Of a stretch of DNA of 64,000 nucleotides, positions 9,877 to 19,877 are shown one piece after another. How positions within the stretch are numbered: position 1 is the first letter of the stretch; each line of letters opens with the position of its first letter. A program made the position numbers and the translations under genes. The DNA lies in assembly GCA_949358305.1 (NCBI GenBank), contig OX442320.1:1800501-1864500 (forward strand). Direction: 5' to 3'. Source of the stretch: Strigamia acuminata. Taxonomy: Eukaryota; Arthropoda; Chilopoda; Geophilomorpha; Linotaeniidae. The notes beneath the pieces are model-generated. The model saw nothing but the letters and a program-made list of their open reading frames with translations. It searched no databases and was not told where the DNA came from.

Positions 9877-10249
9877 ATCTTGTGCAGTTATCTGTTTTAA
9901 TTAGGCAAATGGAGAGACACTGGTTCAAGTAGAAGGAAATTCGACCAATATTTTTTGACAACTGATACAACATTAATTAATTAAGTTTTAATTAAAAATA
10001 ATATTTTCCTGGCATTGGTGTGTCAAAACATGTGAGTTTGTTGTTTTTTAAAATTTAAAAGAGAAAATATAAATTAATTTGAAATATTTTTTATAGGTAT
10101 CCGGTTGTTTAGCAGCAAGTAAAGGAGAATGAATGAAGAAAATATCTCAATATGTCCAAATATGAATAAAAATAAAATGTTTATACAAAAATTCATGTAT
10201 TTGTTTATCTATTATTTTTGAAAAATATATATCAGGTAGAATTCTGCAG
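9877..10249 (+). other. Non-coding AT-rich stretch
   Basis: No coding frame is supported. An acceptor-like TTTTTTATAG occurs at about 10088-10097, and an AATAAA cluster near 10165 could end the transcript proposed upstream. Confidence 0.4.
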
Positions 10250-10842
10250 AGGTTCCAAGTATTGGCCCAATATTGGGACCCAATATTGGACCAATGTGAA
10301 GATTTTAGAAAATGCCAAATTGGCCCAATATTGGGTCCAAGCAGTGGCCCAATATTGTGACACAATATTGGCCCAATATTGGTTACGAGTATTGGCCCAA
10401 TGTTGGCATACAATATTGGGCCAATGTCGGGATGTAAGAAAACGCCAGATTGGCCCAATATTGGTTCAAAATATTGGCCCAATATTGGTTACGAGTATTG
10501 GCCCAATGTTGGCACACAATATTGGGCCAATGTCGGGATGTAAGAAAACGCCAGATTGGCCCAATATTGGTTCAAAATATTGGCCCAATATTGGTTACGA
10601 GTATTGGCCCAATATTGGCACACAATATTGGGCCAATGTCGGGATGTAAGAAAACGCCAGATTGGCCCAATATTGGTTCAAAATATTGGCCCAATATTGG
10701 TTACGAGTATTGGCCCAATATTGGGAAACAATATTGGGCCAATCTGGCGTTTTCTTACATCCCGACATTGGCCCAATATTGTGTCCCAACATTGGCCCAA
10801 TATTTTAGCCAATATTGGGCCAATGTTGCGCCAATATATAAT
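10250..10842. repeat. TTGGCCCAATATTGG satellite-like array with 106-bp higher-order unit
   Basis: The motif TTGGCCCAATATTGG and its complement recur throughout. A 106-bp unit starts at 10444, 10550 and 10656 (exact spacing 106), each beginning GCCAGATTGGCCCAATATTG. The right end (about 10730-10842) is an inverted copy. The core CCAATATTGG is self-complementary, so single strands could fold extensively. The many open frames here (peptides like NIGPIL) exist on both strands only because of the repeat. Confidence 0.9.
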
Positions 10843-11628
10843 GCTACCTGGGTTTGTCATCGACAATCGGACAAAACCACGCGGTCGGGCCTAATTTTGA
10901 AGAGTTCGATTTTGACGGAATTCTTAAAGAATTCTATCAATTTGACAATCGCTTTATTTTTGGAATGTTTTAAATAAGTAATTTTGCTTGAGACTTCAAG
11001 TTAAACCTAAATTTATTTGTCTAAATAAATAAAAGAAAAATTGACATTTTCGAAGGAATTAAAATTTATATTTTATGGTTTACCTCATTTTACAGACTTG
11101 ATCTACATTAAAATGTTGGTTAAAAATCGTGATCTCAAGTCATTGAAATCGAATTTTACGAATGGAATACCATTCGAATTTTAGCGAAGAAGAATTCTTG
11201 CTGTTGTGTTGCCTAGCAACCCGTGTTGTGCAGAAAAGCCGTCGATTCAAACGAATCGGCGCGTCTTTTGAAATTACAAGTTTTAACACTTTAAAAAATT
11301 CCATAAAGGTGATCATTCATTTATTAATAAATGCGGTGATATTTTAAAATACTTTGACAAGTATCCATTTTGTTTGGTAACTACGTCATAACACTGGAAT
11401 CTGTCAAGATTACGGTTCCACAAACTTGATGATTTCCACCAATCTCGGACGAGATTGGACTCTCGCGAGACTGGCGTTGATACTTGACCAATCAGAGAGG
11501 TGTATCGAAGTACCCATACTTCCTTTCGAACTAGTGTGACCACTGCTTCGTGTGCGATCCTCCGGAACGTTTGCAACTTCATCGTTATCTCTCAGACTTA
11601 GGAAATTTTCTTAGTTTTAAGTTTAGTT
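10843..11628 (+). other. Non-coding region upstream of Gypsy-1 Gag; no 5' LTR recognised
   Basis: I could find neither a copy of the Gypsy-1 3' LTR (29656-31394) nor a tRNA primer site here, so Gypsy-1 seems to lack its 5' LTR. Segment 11150-11365 resembles the Gypsy-1 3' internal region near 29420-29580 (hairpin, then CCTAGCAACC, then AAGCCG hairpin). A promoter-like CCAAT box (GACCAATCAG) lies near 11486, and TCTCGCGAGA at 11461-11470. Confidence 0.4.
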
Positions 11629-13875
11629 ATGACTAATAACCAGCATCACATGAACACCCGTGGTAAGGAAAGAACTTGTTTGACCGGTGGAATGAATCTA
11701 TCCGGGTTTATACCTGTTCCTAATGGAACTGAAGAAGTGGAAAACCAAGCGGTCCATAATGGCGTTTCAAATGAAACAGCCGGACCATCTGGAGAGAATA
11801 GGGCTCCACGTGAACCTACTCCGCCTGGGGAAGAGGAATGCATTCCTGAAGGTTCTCATTTAGGCCGAGGCGGACTATTATTTTGTCAGGATCACGGTTT
11901 GAACCCAAACCAATTTAGATCTTTGACCGAAGTATTAGATTTCGTGCACGCACATCGTGCTACGTCGGAGCAACCTAATTCCCCAGCCAGCCAAAGATTA
12001 AATAATTTTAGTCCCACTCCTTCGACGCCTATTTCTAGATATAGAAATAAAAATGCACAACCTCCTCGTCAAGATCAGTCGAATTTGACACCAGGAGATT
12101 TTAATCGTGCTTTCCAACAACGATTACGAGCGAATAACTTCGCTCGCAACCAACAAAGAGGATTTACAAATCCAGAGAACTTTGAGAATACGTTCAACAG
12201 AGCGAATTTGGGTCCGCCTAATATGGCCAACCCTAATCCAAGTTTTCCAAACGGATCAAATAGTTGTCCGAATCTCGTTGGAAATTTGAACCCAAATTCA
12301 GGTGCGACAAGAGGTCCAAACCGCCGTTTTGACCCAAATTCTAGATTTGCAAATAATTCTAGTCCAGCACCCAACATGCAAAGGGGTCACCCAGTTCTTC
12401 CGAACTCGAATAACCCAAATAATCCGAACGATGTAAATAATCCTTCTACTGGAACTCCAGGAAATTCAAATAACTATTTGAATCGAGGTACACCAGGTAA
12501 TTCGAACTATCGTCCGAATTTTGGTAATCAAGAAAGTTCGAACAACCGTCCGAATTTTGACAATCAGGGTAATTCTAATAATCATTCGAATTATGGGAAC
12601 CAAGGCAATTCGAATAACCATTCGAACTTTGGTAACCACGGTAGGTCAAATCAAGGAAGGTCAAATAATTTCAACCCCAATAGTGGTGGCTCAAGTCAAA
12701 ATAACTCGAGTCAACCTAACAATGGCAGGTCGTCAAACGACAACTCGCGCCCCCCCAGTAGCTTTGGAATGACGGCTGATGACCTCGCGTCAATTGCCAC
12801 GACCATGCACAAGTTGATGCAGGCAGGAAAAAGTTCCGCCGCTGTCCCTCAAACTAACTGTTTGAAACCACCAGATATCCCTGTATTCTCTGGAAAAGCA
12901 GAAGAAAGCGAACGCTTTCTCAATATTGTAAAAAATGTCGCTTTCCTGCGAAACATGTCACTCGATGACATGCTTGTTAAAGGCGTGGCCGGTTATTTAA
13001 CCGAGCAAGCGCATGGTTGGTTTCATGAAAGGAGAGAAGATTTCATATCTTGGTAAGTATTTGAACAGGCGTTCAAAGAACGGTTTGTAGCCACTCGACA
13101 AGAGCGGACGAACCAACTAACTAAGTTGAAACAACTGGAAACAGAAAGTCTTTACGACTTTATGCACAAATATTACCAGTTATGGATATTACAAGACAGT
13201 CTTGATGCAAAAGGGGCTGGTTGTCTTTTTATCGGGAGTGTAACTCCTGCTAATGATTTGCTTTTGCATACGCAAGGCATAGCGGATTTACCTCTGACAG
13301 AGATTTATACCGTTATAACAAAAAATAAAGGCTTGTACAGTCGTACAGCTAATGGAGCAAGGGAAAATATTTCCAAACCAGTTGTTTTCCCACCTCGGAA
13401 AACTGACACTCGTCCTCAGCCAAAGACAAATGTTAAATCTTTAACTTTGGATTCACAAGAACAACTTAATATTTGTGAAGAAGAGTTACCTGAGGAATGC
13501 GAGGCCGTTTATTTAATAAATGGAGTAGTGGATCAGACCAGACGTGGTCAATTAGTTTGTTACCACTGTAAGAAACCAGGACACATGCGTCGAGAATGTC
13601 CCGATTTAAAACCACGTGCAAATTTCAACTCTGAAGAGTTGCAAAAACGAAGTACGCCGGATTCCCCGACTGTGGATCCTACTTCTAAACGTCCTAATAA
13701 TAGGTGGATAACTCAAGAAGTGTTGGATGCAACACTAGATGCTAAACTTGATGCGAAACTTAATACTTTTGAAAATAAGTTACAAACTTCGCTAACTAAC
13801 TCGTTGGCAGAAATGGTCAAGACTTTGATCAAGCCCGAATCTGCTGATTCAAGTGCGACTAGTTCAAAAAACTAG
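11629..13875 (+). pseudogene. gag: Gypsy-1 Gag, interrupted by one in-frame stop
   Basis: From the ATG at 11629 the frame runs to TAA at 13054-13056 and then continues in the same frame to TAG at 13873-13875, 749 codons in total, so the break is a single nonsense codon and not a frameshift. The N-terminal half is Asn/Gly/Ser-rich low complexity (about residues 200-370). A capsid-like segment spans about 400-560 (GWFHERREDF just before the stop aligns with GWFHKQRHTF in Gypsy-3). A zinc knuckle CYHCKKPGHMRREC lies near 644. The stop overlaps TGGTAAGTATT, a consensus splice donor. The gene ends on a -1 frameshift signal leading into Pol. Confidence 0.88.
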
Positions 13876-13905
13876 ATCCGGGGGACGAAGGTTTATTCCA
13901 TCCCC
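13866..13905 (+). promoter_or_regulatory. -1 ribosomal frameshift signal between Gypsy-1 Gag and Pol
   Basis: The slippery heptamer A AAA AAC (13866-13872) is in the Gag frame directly before the TAG stop. After a 7-base spacer comes a stem GGGGGA (13880-13885) / TCCCCC (13901-13906). A shift of -1 at this point enters the open Pol frame (CTA GAT CCG...). The geometry is that of known retroviral signals; efficiency cannot be told from sequence. Confidence 0.82.
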
Positions 13906-13910
13906 CAGAA

Positions 13911-16900
13911 GTGGCTAATGCTACGTCGGAATCTTTATTTATGGATGTAGACACAACTTGTCTTGAAGTAGCCACTAGTCATAGTGGCGGAGTAGAGGAA
14001 AATCTGCAAGAAATGACAGAACAATTAAAAAATCTGACATTATTTCCACACAAGTGCTACACGAAGAAATTCTGTAGACTCCGCCGACTCAACAGAGTCA
14101 TAGGTGGTAATAATTTGCACAATATTACTTTAGGTAATAATAAAGATGATCCTCGAATGAAGATCACAATTGGTGGGCTCACCTACAACGCGCTCATGGA
14201 TACAGGAGCATCTCAATGTTACATCGGGGAACAACTCTTGTCTGAAACTCAGGCTTTGCCAGAATTTTTGCAAGAGGCCCCCAGAAATATGTTGGTTAAC
14301 GCTGTAGGCGTAGCACACAAGCCTGTCGGACAAATAACTTTGTGCGTGCAATGGGCTGATGAATTTACACCAATGAATTTCATCGTTTTAGCAAAACGAG
14401 TTTGTGGCTTGATACTTGGTCACAATTTTATGCGCAGACAGAAAATTAGTCCGCATCCACATTTACAAGAGTTCTCTTGTGCAGATAAACCTAATTGGTC
14501 CGCTCCTTATGAATCGGAAGAAGCCAATTTGGCCCTCGCCCCGTTAAATCGAATTACTTTCGATTATTTAGGACTGTCGTCCACTCTCAACTCAATTGAG
14601 TTAACAGACACTCCTGTGTTGACTTGGGATGAAAAATTAGTTGAGGAGAGCGACTGCACTCCAGAACAACGACTAGCACTTCGCGAAGTGGTTAACTCGA
14701 TACCGAATGTATTTCGTGATCAAGTTGGGTGCACTAACGTGACCCAACATCGTATTAAGTTCAAAGAAGGGCATTCATTGCCCAAAATGCAGTATAGAAT
14801 GTATAACCCGGCCAAGAGAGCCATTATGACCAAACTAGCTGCAGAATTGGAACAGGATGGACTCATTGAAAAGGCCAAAGGGCCCTTCATAAGTCATCCC
14901 GTCATTGTTGCGAAGCCTGACGGCTCGTATAGGATGTGCATTGACTACCGGTGGCTAAATGCCATCACTGAAGTCGAAGTAATACAAATGCCAAGTATTG
15001 ACCTTTTGTTGCATAATACTGGTCCGGCAAGGTATTTTACGTCTATTGACCTTGTTAAAGGTTACTACCAAGTCGAAATGTGTAAGGAAGATCGTCCAAA
15101 AACGGCGTTTTACACGCCAAACGGCCCTTATCAATTTGTGCGAATGCCGTTCGGCCTTTGCAATGCACCTTGTACCTTCCACCGTCTGATGGAAGGCATT
15201 TTAGGCTCAGCTTTACAAGACTACGCGTTAGTTTATTTGGATGACGTAATTGTGTATTCAGATAATTGGGATGATCATCTCAAACATGTTCGAGATGTTT
15301 TGGAAAGGCTTAACCAAGCCAACATGACAATAAATAAAGCGAAATCTCGTTTTGGGCGTACAGAATTAAAATTCTTGGGCCACTGGATCAAACCCGAAGG
15401 TCTCTTCGGTGATCCCGATAAAATATCGGCGATCATGAAATTTCCCACCCCCACGTGTGCTAAAGACATTCAGCGCTTTCACGGCATGACTAACTTCTTC
15501 AGGAAGTTTGTTCCAAATCACGGAACTATTGCCGCACCATACACACGTATGATGAATGAGAAAACTCCATTTGTATGGGGAGATGAGCAGACAGAAGCTT
15601 TTAATAAAATTAAAGAGCTACTTTGTGGTGACAATTGTCTACACAAACCAGATATGACTTTGCCATTTGTTGTCATGACTGACGCTTCACATGAAGGCTT
15701 AGGAGCTGTCCTTTGCCAAGACGTCGATATATTCGATGAAAAGAAGCAGAAAAACATTTCTGTACCCAGACCCGTTGCTTACGCAAGCAGAGTTTTACGT
15801 GGAGCGGGGAAGCGTTATACAACGCCCGAACTTGAATGTCTCGCAGTCGTGTGGGCTATTGATCGATTTAAACCATATCTCGAATATGGTACGTTTACCT
15901 TAGAATCAGATGCTGAAGCACTGAAATGGTTGATGCGAACGCCTGAACCATCTGGGAAATTTGGCCGATGGGCCTTAAGAATCCAATGTGGAAATTTTAA
16001 AATTGTTTTTCGAAAAGGTGCTGCTAATCAAGTTGCAGATGCACTTTCTAGAGCCCCACTAACAGAGGAAGACATTCCTCTTCGTGATCATGTGGAACCT
16101 GTTGAAATTAAACAATATTGGCCTGAATGGGACGGAAATCCTTCTGTTTCATTAAATCGTGCCCCAGAAAAACGAGAATATTTGGCTAGTGTGCGTTCCT
16201 ATTTTTCAGAAAATTCTAAAGAATGTTCTGAAGAAAAGGAGGGGGAGGAAGTACAAGAAACCTTGTACAGTGCGTTGACTGAAGTACTTAAAGAAGTCCC
16301 TCCTACAAGGAGAGAAATAATAGATGCTCAGTTACTAGATACGGAATGCAAACGCATTCGGGAATATTTATTGAATGACAAGGTTGTTGGGATACCACAA
16401 TCTGAAATAAAAGAGTGGAAAAACAAAGTCAAAAACTATTGTTTAGACAAAAAAGAAGTTGATGGTGATCAAATGATCATTTATTTTAACCCTTCATTCG
16501 AAGAGGAATTAAACGATTCGGGAAACGGCTTTAAAGCCGTCGTACCCAGTTCACTCGTAAAACGAGTACTCTTCGCTTGTAATGGCCACCCCCTAAGCGG
16601 TCATGCTGGGATGAGTAAGACGCTTGAGAAAACGCGTTTAATATATTTCTGGCCTGGTATGAGTAGAAGTGTCAGGAACTACGTCAAAAGCTGCACGCAC
16701 TGTGCCCAGTACAAGCCTATTCAACAGAAAAGGCACGCAGCTCCTTACACACCACACAACATGACCAATCCTTGGGAATGTATTAACATGGACTTGATGG
16801 GCCCGAAACCCGCGGGAAGGTCCCAAAACCAGTATATTTTTGTCATTATTGACAATTGTACCAAGTTCGTTGAAATAAAGGCTTTGACCAAAGCCACAAG

Positions 16901-18071
16901 CGCTAACTGCGTTCAAGAATTAAGATCTGTTACAAACAGATGGGGACACCCCAAAAAGATTGTGAGCGATAACGGAAAACAATTTGTTTCCGATATTTAC
17001 AATGAGTATTGCGAAATGTACAACATTCGCCCGTCCCATACAAGCACGTATCATGCCCAGGCAAACCCGACAGAGCGAGCCAATAGAGATATAAAGACGA
17101 TGCTGGCCCTGTACACAGATGTGCACACGCAATGGCCACGTTATTTAGACGAATTCGCGTTCGCGATGAGAAATAATGTCTCAGCGGCAACGGGCTCAAG
17201 CCCGATGTTACTGAACACGGGACGAATCGTAACATTACCTTTCGACCCAAGGATTATCAAACATGCCAATCCATTTGACAAAGAAAATCCAGAAAAATAT
17301 GTCAGAGTACTATTGGATGTATTGCGCAGATCGCATCAAGAGATGCATCGTAGAATTCAATTGAATTTTGAGCGGCATAGAAAAATACACGAACAAAAGT
17401 TCGTAATTACGGAGTTCGAAGTTGGAGATTTAGTTTGGAAACAAACTCACATTCTCTCGTGCGCAGATAAAAATATCTCCGCTGGATTTGCTGAGAAGAG
17501 AGATGGACCGTGGGAAATTACTAAAGTACTTCCAGGCGGAGCGTATAAATTACGCAAATTAGCTGATGGTTCGATTGAAAAATCAGTAAATATTAAAGCG
17601 TTGTATCCCTATACTCCGTCGTATCCGATTGAGACTTGGAAAATAGGACAAAAGTCCGCCTCTTACTCGCCTCAAGAAAATCCTAAATGGATGGACGAAA
17701 GTAATCAACTTCCGGAGGCTGAAGAAATGGAATTAATTCCTGAAACTTCCTCAGAAATTCCAATGGAATTATCCGACTCAATTTCAGTGCAGATTGACAA
17801 ATCTGCGCCCACAAAGTCTAAACATAGACATAGACAACGCTTAACTGCTATGGAAAGGAAAGCGGCGTTAAAAAGAGGCGAAGTTCCAAAGAAACCGCCT
17901 CAAAAACGCCGCAAACCCCAACCGATAGTTCCACGAACTAGCACTCGTCCACGACGAGAACGAAAACCAAATCCTAAATATGCAGATGAAAATTTCGTGC
18001 GAAACATCACTGCAGTATTTAAAAAACCATACCAACAACGAGGAAAAGCCTCAAAGTTCTGTTGGAATTGA
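13911..18071 (+). CDS. pol: Gypsy-1 Pol: protease, reverse transcriptase, RNase H, integrase
   Basis: The Pol frame is open from 13863 to 18071; 13911 is a GTG and not a true start, because entry is by -1 frameshift at about 13872. In order from 13911: retropepsin with LMDTGASQCYIG (Asp about 97); RT with CIDYRWLNAITEV and YLDD at 442-445; RNase H with MTDASHEGLGAVLC; integrase with an HHCC zinc domain (about 890-935: GHPLSGHAG ... CTHC) and the core residues Asp (NMDLMGPKP, about 961), Asp (VSDNGKQF, about 1020) and Glu (NPTERANRD, about 1054); then a C-terminal domain with KRDGPWEI. A basic tail ends the protein. RT before integrase marks Ty3/gypsy. No stop or frameshift is seen. Confidence 0.95.
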   Translation: MANATSESLFMDVDTTCLEVATSHSGGVEENLQEMTEQLKNLTLFPHKCYTKKFCRLRRLNRVIGGNNLHNITLGNNKDDPRMKITIGGLTYNALMDTGASQCYIGEQLLSETQALPEFLQEAPRNMLVNAVGVAHKPVGQITLCVQWADEFTPMNFIVLAKRVCGLILGHNFMRRQKISPHPHLQEFSCADKPNWSAPYESEEANLALAPLNRITFDYLGLSSTLNSIELTDTPVLTWDEKLVEESDCTPEQRLALREVVNSIPNVFRDQVGCTNVTQHRIKFKEGHSLPKMQYRMYNPAKRAIMTKLAAELEQDGLIEKAKGPFISHPVIVAKPDGSYRMCIDYRWLNAITEVEVIQMPSIDLLLHNTGPARYFTSIDLVKGYYQVEMCKEDRPKTAFYTPNGPYQFVRMPFGLCNAPCTFHRLMEGILGSALQDYALVYLDDVIVYSDNWDDHLKHVRDVLERLNQANMTINKAKSRFGRTELKFLGHWIKPEGLFGDPDKISAIMKFPTPTCAKDIQRFHGMTNFFRKFVPNHGTIAAPYTRMMNEKTPFVWGDEQTEAFNKIKELLCGDNCLHKPDMTLPFVVMTDASHEGLGAVLCQDVDIFDEKKQKNISVPRPVAYASRVLRGAGKRYTTPELECLAVVWAIDRFKPYLEYGTFTLESDAEALKWLMRTPEPSGKFGRWALRIQCGNFKIVFRKGAANQVADALSRAPLTEEDIPLRDHVEPVEIKQYWPEWDGNPSVSLNRAPEKREYLASVRSYFSENSKECSEEKEGEEVQETLYSALTEVLKEVPPTRREIIDAQLLDTECKRIREYLLNDKVVGIPQSEIKEWKNKVKNYCLDKKEVDGDQMIIYFNPSFEEELNDSGNGFKAVVPSSLVKRVLFACNGHPLSGHAGMSKTLEKTRLIYFWPGMSRSVRNYVKSCTHCAQYKPIQQKRHAAPYTPHNMTNPWECINMDLMGPKPAGRSQNQYIFVIIDNCTKFVEIKALTKATSANCVQELRSVTNRWGHPKKIVSDNGKQFVSDIYNEYCEMYNIRPSHTSTYHAQANPTERANRDIKTMLALYTDVHTQWPRYLDEFAFAMRNNVSAATGSSPMLLNTGRIVTLPFDPRIIKHANPFDKENPEKYVRVLLDVLRRSHQEMHRRIQLNFERHRKIHEQKFVITEFEVGDLVWKQTHILSCADKNISAGFAEKRDGPWEITKVLPGGAYKLRKLADGSIEKSVNIKALYPYTPSYPIETWKIGQKSASYSPQENPKWMDESNQLPEAEEMELIPETSSEIPMELSDSISVQIDKSAPTKSKHRHRQRLTAMERKAALKRGEVPKKPPQKRRKPQPIVPRTSTRPRRERKPNPKYADENFVRNITAVFKKPYQQRGKASKFCWN

Positions 18072-19119
18072 TAAGTTTTATTCAAAACTTGAAGACTGTA
18101 ATTATTTACATGTCTGACAGGTGTAGTGATTTATAATCTCAACACCGGGGGACAAGATATTACGATATTTATGGAAATTTATATTAAAAATATGAATTTG
18201 TTGCGAGGAATTAAATATTCGATAGAATATTTTAATTTTTTGGTCGTATTTACATGTATTTTAACCAAAATACAGAGAATTACTTTGAAAAGTGATAATC
18301 TCGCGTAATTACGAAGGTACGAGACTTACGAGGTGTGATTAAACCTCGAACCCGACAATTAATAGGGAATAAAATTCCCAGGGTTCATTGCACACAAACA
18401 CTTCGTAAAACACACGGATACTAGTGACTTCGTCCCTTCGACCCGTCTTCATTTTTCGACTCGAGAATTTCAACGCTAATTCACTTAGCCAGCTTCAAAC
18501 CCGAAACTTTTGACAGTAAGTAGTTTCGTTATTATTCTTTGACCAAAGAATTGAAAAAATTGTTCGCAACAATTGAAAAATATCGGCGTCCCGATAAAAA
18601 GTTATAGATTCACGTGTCGTTATAAGCGTGAATCGGCATTAAATCACTTTGGAAGTTTAGCTATTCAGTCGAATAGTTGGGTTAAAAATTAATAATGAAT
18701 TATTAAGATTTAAGTATGTAGGCACTAATTATTTAAATCAAGTCGCGGTCGAGGCTTGTATAAATTATTTGGCGATGAATTTTCGATGTAAGATATTTAT
18801 TAGACTAAGTGTTAATTAATTAATACGAAAGTTATCTTTGATACTCGAAAGTTGGATTAAATAGTTTAAAGAAACTAAAAGAATTTTTCTTTTGAAAAAT
18901 CAACAAGTTGCGATTTTTGATGAAAATCCCTGTCGGCGAGTCCATTCTCGTGTCATAAACACAAGGGAAATGTGACTCATTAGTGTCACGTGTTAGGGGT
19001 TATAAATAACTCGAGTTGTGTATTTTCGTTGCGAACAATACGTTTTAATTCTTTGGACTCAAGGAATGACTATTTAGAGTGGAATTATTTTTAATAAAAT
19101 AATTTATTTGCGTCTGCAG
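18072..19119 (+). other. Pol-ORF3 spacer of Gypsy-1 with probable intron
   Basis: The spacer is non-coding. CACCGGGGGA at 18143-18152 repeats the sequence of the 3' polypurine tract at 29645-29654. A donor GTAAGT at 18516 and an acceptor TTTGCGTCTGCAG ending at 19119 would define a 604-bp intron whose 3' end touches the ORF3 ATG. Inside it five perfect hairpins with unrelated stems lie at 18558-18706. Confidence 0.55.
18558..18706 (+). repeat. Run of five perfect short hairpins
   Basis: AATTGTT-CGC-AACAATT (18558-18574), ATCGG/CCGAT (18582-18595), GATTCACG/CGTGAATC (18607-18634), CTATTC-AGTC-GAATAG (18661-18676) and TTAATAAT-GA-ATTATTAA (18689-18706). The stems are unrelated to one another; only the shape repeats. 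Confidence 0.8.
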
Positions 19120-19252
19120 ATGGAAAGCGGTAAACACCGTTCAAAACGGAGTCATCGACGACACCGTCATGAAAGTTCCAGCTCGTCCACCTCGTCTAGT
19201 GACGAGCAACGCCGTTCAGCGGAACGTGCTTACATGAGGGCCCAACCGATAC
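19120..19252 (+). pseudogene. Gypsy-1 ORF3, 5' part (split by Gypsy-2)
   Basis: The ATG at 19120 follows directly on a splice-acceptor-like CTGCAG. It encodes a basic, Ser-rich N-terminus (HRSKRSHRRHRHESSSSS...). The frame is cut at 19252 by the Gypsy-2 5' LTR. The rest of the same frame resumes right after the second target-site copy at 27528. Lengths on both sides add up to whole codons (506 including stop) if the insertion and one ATAC copy are left out of the count. See the 3' part for the conserved domain. Confidence 0.8.
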
Positions 19253-19857
19253 TGTCACGCGTACGGATCGTCCCGAATGACGAGCGATCCGTATCGCGCA
19301 ATTAGAGTTATAATTCGGTAAATGTTGCGTAATTTCGGCCACAGATGGCGTTGACGATTGGAAACCGTCATCGCCATGTGATTGGACCGATTAATTCGTG
19401 AATGAGGGTTATGGCAGATTTGCTATAAAACCGCCCGCTTTCAGACAGAGCTCTCTTCTCTCTCCAGACTTCAACAGGTAACTATTAACTACACCCGCCC
19501 TTTACTAGAGAGTCTGATGTCGCCTCGATACTGAGAGCGGCTGACTGACTATAAATCAACAGTTTACATCAAATTGAGTTATCACACAGTTGTTTCATAG
19601 AAAACAGTTTATAAAGGTTGTTCAAACTTAATAAGTGTAAAATAATGATTTGTCCAATTGATGATTCAGAATTGCATTCCAATTAATGTAACCAGATTTA
19701 TTAAGGATCAAACAAACTTAGTTTGTCCGGTCAAATAAAATAGACTTGAATTTAAAACAAAATAAACAGTCTCATTCTTTCTCTTCCCATGTTCACTCAT
19801 TCCCCAAATAAAACAGCGTTGCGTGAGTTTCCAATTAGGCCCAGAAACCACGTAACA
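19253..19857 (+). repeat. 5' LTR of Gypsy-2 with TATA promoter
   Basis: Its 605 bp match 26919-27523 almost base for base. A TATA box TATAAAA lies at 19424-19430, with ATTGGACC (inverted CCAAT) about 45 bases upstream and an initiator-like TTTCAGACAG about 25 bases downstream. Several AATAAA motifs occur toward the end (for example CCCCAAATAAAA). Confidence 0.93.
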
Positions 19858-19859
19858 AA

Positions 19860-19877
19860 TGGTGGAGATGCGAGTTT
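19860..19877 (+). other. Putative primer-binding site of Gypsy-2
   Basis: TGGTGGAGATGCGAG begins two bases after the LTR end, the position and TGG start expected of a tRNA primer site. I cannot match it to a particular tRNA. Confidence 0.5.

Noticed and set aside
10218-10977. Overlapping ORFs of 110-175 codons with NIGPIL repeats
   Set aside because: They are open on both strands and several frames solely because of the TTGGCCCAATATTGG repeat; no start context or conservation supports a protein.
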